Source of the DNA: JAICJR01 sp963848495
Lineage (GTDB): Bacteria > Actinomycetota > Thermoleophilia > Solirubrobacterales > Thermoleophilaceae
Direction of reading: 5' to 3'
Assembly (NCBI GenBank): GCA_963848495.1
Contig: CAWKDV010000004.1
Span: 1,550,001 to 1,614,000 of the forward strand
DNA length: 64,000 nucleotides
Made by a program: the position numbers and the translations under genes. Positions 59,478 to 64,000 of the stretch are shown here, piece after piece. Every line of letters begins with the position of its first letter. Position 1 is the first letter of the stretch. The notes under the pieces were generated by a model. It did no database searches, was not told where the DNA came from, and saw only the letters and a list, made by a program, of their open reading frames with translations.

Positions 59478-59555
59478 TGCCCAGTGCTGAGTGCCTAGTC
59501 CCTAGTGCCTAGAGGTTCGGTCGAAGCCCTTTCTAGGCACTAGGCACTAGGCACT
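59476..59555. repeat. Inverted heptanucleotide array between convergent genes
   Basis: Left arm: AGTGCCC, AGTGCTG, AGTGCCT, AGTCCCT, AGTGCCT (59476-59510). Right arm: AGGCACT three times (59535-59555), the exact reverse complement of AGTGCCT. About 24 bases of unique sequence form the loop. The response regulator stop (59475-59477) overlaps the first unit and the GGDEF stop (59555-59557) overlaps the last. Confidence 0.93.
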
Positions 59556-60574
59556 CAGCTATTCCGCTTCTCCCTCGGATCCTCTTCAGCGGCGGGACCT
59601 GCATCAACTACAGCCACTTCTACCCGTTCCCCGGACGCCTTAGCCCTGTACATCGCGGCGTCCGCCATCTCGAGCAGCAGCTCGGGGTCGCTGCCGTGCT
59701 GCGGACAGGCCGCCACGCCGATCGACACGCCCACCTTCGACCTGTCGGGCGTCTCGATCTCCTCCACGGCGGCGCCCACGCGGTAGGCGAGGATCTTGCC
59801 GCCGGAAGCGGTCTGGTGCGGGGCCAGCACGCAGAACTCGTCGCCGCCCATGCGCACCGGGGTGTCGATCGTGCGGACGGTGGCGCGCACGGCGGCGGCC
59901 ACGCCCATCAGCATGCGGTCGCCGGCGGCGTGGCCGTGGGCGTCGTTGATCCGCTTGAGGCCGTTGATGTCGAGCACGAGCACCGCGAAGGCGTGGCCGT
60001 AGCGCTGCTGGATGCCCACCAGGTGGCGGATGTGCTGCTGCAGGTAGCGCAGGTTGTAGAGGCCGGTGAGCGCGTCCGTGTTCGCCAGCCACTCGAGCTC
60101 GCGCGAGCGCTCGCGCACCAGCTCCTCGGCGGCGGCCGCCTGGATCGCGCCGAACACCGTGGCGAAGCGCTCCGCGGCGTCCACGAGGACGCGCGCCTCC
60201 TCGCTGCCCAGCTCGCGGCCCAGCGCGGCGATCATCACCGAGTGGAGCGCGGCGATGTCGCGCGCGAGGTCGGCCGGCGCGTGGGCCTCGCGGCCGGACA
60301 GGCTGGCCAGGCGGCTGGCGCGCTCCTCGGCGTCGGCGGTGAGCAGCTCGGCGCCTGCTGCCGAGCTGCGCGCCACCGCACGGACGATGTCCGTGATCAG
60401 ATCGGGCAGCTCGCGGACGATGCGCTCGGTGGGGATGCGCTCGATGTCGCTCAGCGGCGCGCGCTCGAGCACCCTGAGGAGCCACGCTTTCGCGAGCTCA
60501 TCACGCGACTCCTCGAGTCGTGCGAGCGGGGCATCCAAAACTGCGTGAAGACGGCGAACCGGTGGGTCGGGCAC
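59555..60574 (-). CDS. Soluble diguanylate cyclase
   Basis: A 339-residue protein. Residues about 1-165 are a helical N-terminal region (LEESRDELAKAWLLRVLERA) like an RsbRD or input domain. The GGDEF domain (about 170-325) has LANTDALTGLYNLRYLQQHI, LVLDINGLKRINDAHGHAAG, the active site RMGGDEFCVLAP and VSIGVAACPQHG. An RxxD inhibitory site is not clear. It makes c-di-GMP. The GTG at 60574 is the start. It is divergent, across 160 bases, from the degenerate GGDEF-like protein. Confidence 0.92.
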   Translation of the reverse strand: MPDPPVRRLHAVLDAPLARLEESRDELAKAWLLRVLERAPLSDIERIPTERIVRELPDLITDIVRAVARSSAAGAELLTADAEERASRLASLSGREAHAPADLARDIAALHSVMIAALGRELGSEEARVLVDAAERFATVFGAIQAAAAEELVRERSRELEWLANTDALTGLYNLRYLQQHIRHLVGIQQRYGHAFAVLVLDINGLKRINDAHGHAAGDRMLMGVAAAVRATVRTIDTPVRMGGDEFCVLAPHQTASGGKILAYRVGAAVEEIETPDRSKVGVSIGVAACPQHGSDPELLLEMADAAMYRAKASGERVEVAVVDAGPAAEEDPREKRNS

Positions 60575-60734
60575 TCAATCGTCCTTGAATAGGCCTCGGA
60601 TATCGATGCTAACCCGATATTCAGCGAACCCGCAAGAGGTGACAAGGGTCACCCACCCACGGTACGCGACAACCCGGCAGACCGGGCTGAAACTAAAGGA
60701 TTGAGGCCCGCAGCCGCGAAAGGCGACCCTGGAC

Positions 60735-61436
60735 ATGACGAGCCTATCCCAAAGACCACGCCCCTCCGACGCGAGCGCGGCTTTGGCGCGTAGGCGCGAT
60801 GCGGTGCTGCGCCGCTGGCTCGGCATGGAGGTGGAGCGCTCGAGCGTGGGCGATCTCGCGGAGCGGCCCCTGAGCGCGAGGCTGCGCGAGCTCGAGGAGC
60901 TGTTCGACGCCGCCGTGCACGAGCTGCGCACCGGCGAGCCCGAGGCCGAGGGACGCCTGTACGACGAGCTGGCTGACGCCGTGGAGCGCCACCAGGGCAT
61001 CGGCGTGCCGTTCACGCTCGCCCTGCTCGCCGCGCCGGCAGGCGACGCGAGTGGCTGGCTGCGTGCGCTGTCAGAGGCTGCTGAGGAGGGGACACACGTC
61101 GTTGACGCGGGAGACGGTATCGCCGCCGCCGTCCTCCCGGGGGTAAAGGCCGCCGAGGCGGGCGCGGCCGTGGACCGTCTGCGCGCGCTCGCGTGGAGCG
61201 CCACCGGCTGCCACGGCCGCCTGCCGCGCGCGGGGCTCTCGAGCTGCCCCGACGACGGCTGCTCGCCCGAGACGCTGGTGGGCGTGGCCCAGGAGCGGCT
61301 CGGTAGGACGACCGGGCCCGAGCAGCCGGTGCGGGCGCCGGTGGCCGCAGCCGGGCCCGACCCCGCGCCCTCGATCTCGCTCGAGCCGCCGATCAGGCCC
61401 GCGTCGGTCACGCCGCTCTATCCCGAGTACTCCTAG
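60735..61436 (+). CDS. Degenerate GGDEF-like protein
   Basis: A 233-residue protein. Residues about 1-85 are an Arg-rich helical start resembling the N-terminus of the neighbouring cyclase. Residues 90-195 align in style with a GGDEF domain: FTLALLAAPAGDASG where LVLDINGLKRIND would be, DAGDGIAAAVLPGV at the active-site position (GGDEF changed to AGDGI), and RAGLSSCPDDGCSPETLVGV like the C-terminal GIA motif. The catalytic residues are missing, so it is probably a c-di-GMP effector or regulator rather than an enzyme. This reading is by eye. Confidence 0.68.
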   Translation: MTSLSQRPRPSDASAALARRRDAVLRRWLGMEVERSSVGDLAERPLSARLRELEELFDAAVHELRTGEPEAEGRLYDELADAVERHQGIGVPFTLALLAAPAGDASGWLRALSEAAEEGTHVVDAGDGIAAAVLPGVKAAEAGAAVDRLRALAWSATGCHGRLPRAGLSSCPDDGCSPETLVGVAQERLGRTTGPEQPVRAPVAAAGPDPAPSISLEPPIRPASVTPLYPEYS

Positions 61437-61464
61437 CGCGCTCGCCGCCGGGTAGATTCGGGCC

Positions 61465-62652
61465 ATGTCGCCCGAGCTGATCCCCATCGCCGGCGCGAGG
61501 GAGCGGGTGCTGGCCGCCGTCTCGCCGCTCGAGACCGAGGCGGTGCCGCTCGCGGACGCGCTCGGCCGCGTGCTGGCCGAGGACGTGGCGAGCTCGCAGG
61601 ACCTGCCGCCGTTCGACTCCTCCGCGATGGACGGCTACGCCGTGGTGGCGGGCGCCGGCGGCGAGCTCGAGCTCGTCGGGGAGTCGCGTGCCGGCCACCC
61701 GGCCGAGCGGTCGCTCTCCACCGGGCAGGCGATCGCCATCTCCACGGGCGCGCAGATCCCCGACGGCGCCGACGCCGTGGTGCCGATCGAGCGGGTGGAG
61801 CTGCGGAACGGGCGCGTGACCGTGCCGGAGACCGTGCCCGGCAACCACGTGCGGCGCGCCGGCGAGGACATGCGCGCCGGCGAGCTGGTCCTCCATGCCG
61901 GAGTGACGCTCGGTCCGGCCGAGCTGGCCGTGGCGGCGTCCGTGGGACGCGCGAGCCTGGCCTGCGGGCAGCGCCCGCGCGTGGCCGTGCTCGTGACGGG
62001 CGACGAGCTGGTGGGGCCCGGCGTGCCGCTCGGCCCGGGTCAGATCCGCGACTCGAACACCACCGCGCTGGCGGCGCAGGCCCAGCGGGCGGGCGCCGAG
62101 GTGCTGAGCCGCGAGGTGGTGCACGACAACCTCGAGGCCACCACCGCCGCGCTGAGCAGCGCGCTGGAGCGCGCCGACGTGGTGTGCGTCTCGGGCGGCG
62201 TGTCGGTGGGCCCGCACGACCATGTGAAGCCGGCGCTGCGCTCGCTCGGCGTCGAGGAGCGCTTCTGGCGGGTGGCGCTCAAGCCGGGCAAGCCCACCTG
62301 GTTCGGCACCCGTGGGAACAAGCTGGTCTTCGGCCTTCCGGGCAACCCGGTGTCGGCGATGGTGACCTTCCACCTGTTCGTGCGCCCTGCGCTGCGGGCG
62401 CTCGCCGGCGGCAATCCCGCCGACACGCGCACCAGCGGCGTTCTCGACACGCCCATCGAGCGCAACCCGGACCGCGACCAGGTGATCCGCTGTCACCTGT
62501 CCGTGGGCGATGACGGCTGGCACGTCGTGCCGACGAAGGCCCAGGAGTCACACGTGCTGACCTCGATGGTCGGCGCGGGAGCCTTCGCGCTCATCGTGGC
62601 GGGCGACGGCGAGGTGGCGACCGGCGAGCGAGTGCCGATCGAGGTTGTATAG
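61465..62652 (+). CDS. moeA: Molybdopterin molybdotransferase
   Basis: A 395-residue MoeA. N-terminal PLADALGRVLAEDV, DLPPFDSSAMDGYAV and AISTGAQIPDGADAVVPIE are hallmark segments; GDELVGPG with VSRG/SGGVSVGPHDHVK is the MoCF-binding part, and VFGLPGNPVSAMVTFHLF the molybdate site. The C-terminal domain ends with ATGERVPIEVV. It inserts molybdate into molybdopterin-adenylate. No other moa or mog genes are nearby. A terminator hairpin follows the stop. Confidence 0.92.
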   Translation: MSPELIPIAGARERVLAAVSPLETEAVPLADALGRVLAEDVASSQDLPPFDSSAMDGYAVVAGAGGELELVGESRAGHPAERSLSTGQAIAISTGAQIPDGADAVVPIERVELRNGRVTVPETVPGNHVRRAGEDMRAGELVLHAGVTLGPAELAVAASVGRASLACGQRPRVAVLVTGDELVGPGVPLGPGQIRDSNTTALAAQAQRAGAEVLSREVVHDNLEATTAALSSALERADVVCVSGGVSVGPHDHVKPALRSLGVEERFWRVALKPGKPTWFGTRGNKLVFGLPGNPVSAMVTFHLFVRPALRALAGGNPADTRTSGVLDTPIERNPDRDQVIRCHLSVGDDGWHVVPTKAQESHVLTSMVGAGAFALIVAGDGEVATGERVPIEVV

Positions 62653-62654
62653 CT

Positions 62655-62677
62655 CCGCGGGGCATCCTGCCCCGCGG
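62655..62677 (+). terminator. Hairpin terminator after moeA
   Basis: CCGCGGGGC-ATCCT-GCCCCGCGG: 9 perfect pairs and a 5-base loop, starting three bases after the TAG at 62650-62652. It lacks a T-tract. Confidence 0.8.
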
Positions 62678-62743
62678 TACCGACCTCTCGCTCGACCTCC
62701 GGTCTCGCTTAACTAGGGCGTCCCGGCCGGGTACGTTTTCGCC

Positions 62744-63463
62744 GTGCAAATCACGCGAGACCCGAGGCAGGCGATCGAGAGCCGCCGCGAGGCGCGCGCC
62801 CGCGTGCATCTCGTCTCAGAGCCGCAGGCCGAGTCGCACGTCGAGTCGCCTCCAGGCGGCCCGGTGACCACGCGCCAGAGCGCCGACGTGACGCTGCCGC
62901 GCACCGAGCTCGACCGCTTCTGGGCGCCCGAGTACCTGGAGCGGCTCGCGCGCACCTACTGGCGCTTCCTCACGCGCGTCTCGCTCGGGATCCTGCGCGT
63001 GCTCTACACGCCGGACGCACGCGAGATCGTCCTGTTCGGCCGCCCGCTCGTGCTGCTGCGCTTCAAGGCGCCCGAGTACGAGGCGATGGCCGACTGCGGC
63101 AGCGTGACCTGGCGGATCGACCGCGGCCTGCTGGTGGCGCCCGCGGGCCGAGGCAAGGGCTACCTGCGCATCACCGTGAAGCGGCCGCCGGAGTCGCTGC
63201 TTCCCGACGACCCCACCACGACGAGCGACGACTACACGACGATCCGCGTCACGTCCGAGGTGGCGAGCTTCCAGCCGATGCTGGCCGGCTGGGGCTGCTT
63301 CTGGCGGATCGGGAAGTGGTTCTACAGGCAGACGCAGCTCCGTTTGCACGTGATCGTGACCAATGCGTTCCTGAGGAGCTTGGCTCGTCTCGATCTCGCG
63401 CCATCCATCGTGGGCGCGCTCAAGGCGCCACCCGAAGCGCTCAACCGGGTGACTGGTGATTAG
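62744..63463 (+). CDS. Conserved-type hypothetical protein
   Basis: A 239-residue protein without recognised domain. The N-terminal 45 residues are disordered and charged. The rest has aromatic-rich segments (LARTYWRFLTRVSLGILRVL; RFKAPEYEAMADCGSVTWRI; GWGCFWRIGKWFYRQTQLRL), a pattern seen in small membrane-associated actinobacterial proteins. GTG at 62744 is the only suitable start. The last four codons (VTGD) and the TAG stop are made of 7-bp repeats shared with the following array, so the natural C-terminus may have been changed by repeat growth. Confidence 0.7.
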   Translation: MQITRDPRQAIESRREARARVHLVSEPQAESHVESPPGGPVTTRQSADVTLPRTELDRFWAPEYLERLARTYWRFLTRVSLGILRVLYTPDAREIVLFGRPLVLLRFKAPEYEAMADCGSVTWRIDRGLLVAPAGRGKGYLRITVKRPPESLLPDDPTTTSDDYTTIRVTSEVASFQPMLAGWGCFWRIGKWFYRQTQLRLHVIVTNAFLRSLARLDLAPSIVGALKAPPEALNRVTGD

Positions 63464-63492
63464 TGACTGGCACCAGTCACCAGTCACCAGTT
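63448..63492. repeat. Inverted heptanucleotide array between convergent genes
   Basis: Left arm: GGTGACT, GGTGATT, AGTGACT (63448-63468). Right arm: AGTCACC twice and a partial AGTTA (63475-63492). A six-base GGCACC lies between. The arms are complementary, so a hairpin forms. The array overlaps the stop of the unknown gene (63461-63463) and touches the stop of glpX (63491-63493). Its unit is the same as the in-gene array at 52089-52116. Confidence 0.93.
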
Positions 63493-64000
63493 AGCCGTAT
63501 CTCTCCCCGGTGATCTCGCGCAGCTTCGCTCGGTCGTGGCTCGCCTGCACGCGGCGGACGGTGCCTGAGCGGGAGCGCATCACCAGGGATTCCGTCGTCG
63601 CGCCGCGGGCGCCCTCGTAGCGGACTCCCTGGAGCACGTCGCCGTCGGTGACGCCGGTGGCGGCGAAGAAGACGTCGTTGCCGGCGACGAGGCGGTCGCG
63701 GTCGAGGACCTCGTCGAGGTCGTAGCCGGCGTCGAGCGCCGCCTGGCGCTCCTGGTCGTTGCGCGGCCAGAGGCGGCCGACGATCTGACCGCCGAGGCAC
63801 TTGATCGCCGCTGCCGAGATCACTCCCTCCGGCGTGCCGCCGATCCCCCAGAGCAGGTCGACCGCAGTGCGGTCGCTCACCGCCAGCATCGCCGCGGACA
63901 CGTCGCCGTCGGTGATGAAGCGGATGCGCGCGCCGGCGGCGCGGATCTCCTTGACCGCGTCCTGGTGACGCTCGCGGTCGAGCATCACCACCATCACGTC
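63491..64000 (-). CDS. glpX: Class II fructose-1,6-bisphosphatase, 5' end cut by window edge
   Basis: At least 169 C-terminal residues. Recognisable GlpX segments are LDRERHQDAVKEIRAAGARI, FITDGDVSAAM, DLLWGIGGTPEGVISAAAIK and VFFAATGVTDGDVLQGVRY, with SLVMRSRSGTVRRVQASHDR near the end. It removes the 1-phosphate from fructose-1,6-bisphosphate in gluconeogenesis. The N-terminal metal site is outside the window. The start is not visible. Confidence 0.92.
   Translation of the reverse strand, partial: DVMVVMLDRERHQDAVKEIRAAGARIRFITDGDVSAAMLAVSDRTAVDLLWGIGGTPEGVISAAAIKCLGGQIVGRLWPRNDQERQAALDAGYDLDEVLDRDRLVAGNDVFFAATGVTDGDVLQGVRYEGARGATTESLVMRSRSGTVRRVQASHDRAKLREITGERYG

Noticed and set aside
1..64000. 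Insertion sequences, prophage genes, integrases or att sites
   Set aside because: No transposase, integrase, phage structural gene or terminal inverted repeat with target duplication was found; the repeats seen are short tandem heptamers.

Overview
The window is a dense, very GC-rich stretch of bacterial chromosome with about 63 protein genes, many GTG or TTG starts and many stop/start overlaps. Gene content points to an actinobacterium, most likely a deep-branching one such as Thermoleophilia/Solirubrobacterales. The reasons are a principal sigma factor next to a PilT ATPase, a c-di-AMP riboswitch in front of an RlpA-like gene, a WS/DGAT acyltransferase, a BTAD-type ATPase regulator, paired ArsA/GET3-like ATPases, MeaB, and TadE-like and type IV pilin segments. 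The lineage is an inference from gene families, not from rRNA. No tRNA, rRNA, CRISPR array, phage or insertion sequence was recognised.

Layout. 1-8130: two very large ATPase regulators (BTAD/AfsR-like, cut by the left edge, and LuxR-type) flank OsmC, an ECF sigma factor, a tautomerase and a damaged TadE-like gene. 8127-12250: a GIY-YIG protein, a Gre C-domain protein, an HSL esterase, a prepilin and a GGDEF-EAL protein. 12255-17690: cupin/GMC oxidoreductase, acyl-CoA dehydrogenase, a disrupted rlmA-like methyltransferase and two unknowns. 17730-22211: RsbW-like kinase, LysM transglycosylase, GT-C-like membrane protein and a Tat-exported amine oxidase. 22217-28464: meaB, zinc alcohol dehydrogenase/TetR/enoyl-CoA hydratase around a shared palindromic operator, epimerase, GNAT, DUF1707-FHA and a hexapeptide acyltransferase. 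28550-35853: GH57 branching enzyme with a methyltransferase, a second methyltransferase with cupin/MBL/hydrolase genes in overlapping order, and a flippase-like protein. 35972-41872: hisC, a Lon-N protein, a lipoprotein/DsrE operon facing TusA, WS/DGAT and a frameshifted gamma-glutamyltransferase. 41987-49532: sedolisin, then ParA-FtsZ-small membrane protein facing a pair of ArsA-like ATPases, a lipoprotein and an NTF2-like protein. 49926-58816: a frameshifted papain-like exported protease, a possible HEPN protein, HxlR, pilT, rpoD, YihY and riboswitch-controlled RlpA. 58851-64000: response regulator, diguanylate cyclase and a degenerate GGDEF relative, moeA, an unknown and glpX cut by the right edge.

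Functional themes. Second messengers recur: two GGDEF proteins, one degenerate GGDEF-like protein, a c-di-AMP riboswitch, and a weak c-di-GMP-aptamer-like motif before a prepilin. Cell envelope and division functions recur too (FtsZ, ParA, LysM transglycosylase, RlpA, PilT, prepilin).

The most unusual signal is a set of heptanucleotide tandem repeats. The only four convergent gene junctions with a spacer longer than about 12 bp (28465-28549, 43846-43918, 59476-59555, 63448-63492) are each filled almost exactly by a different 7-bp repeat. Three of the four are arranged as inverted arms, and the stop codons of the flanking genes lie inside or against the repeats. Two more 7-bp arrays sit in frame in the linker of the gene at 51970-53532, one of them with the same unit as the 63448 array. 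A second caution for users is four apparent +1 frameshifts in otherwise good genes (rlmA-like, ggt, and twice in the papain-like gene), which may be real decay or indel errors.
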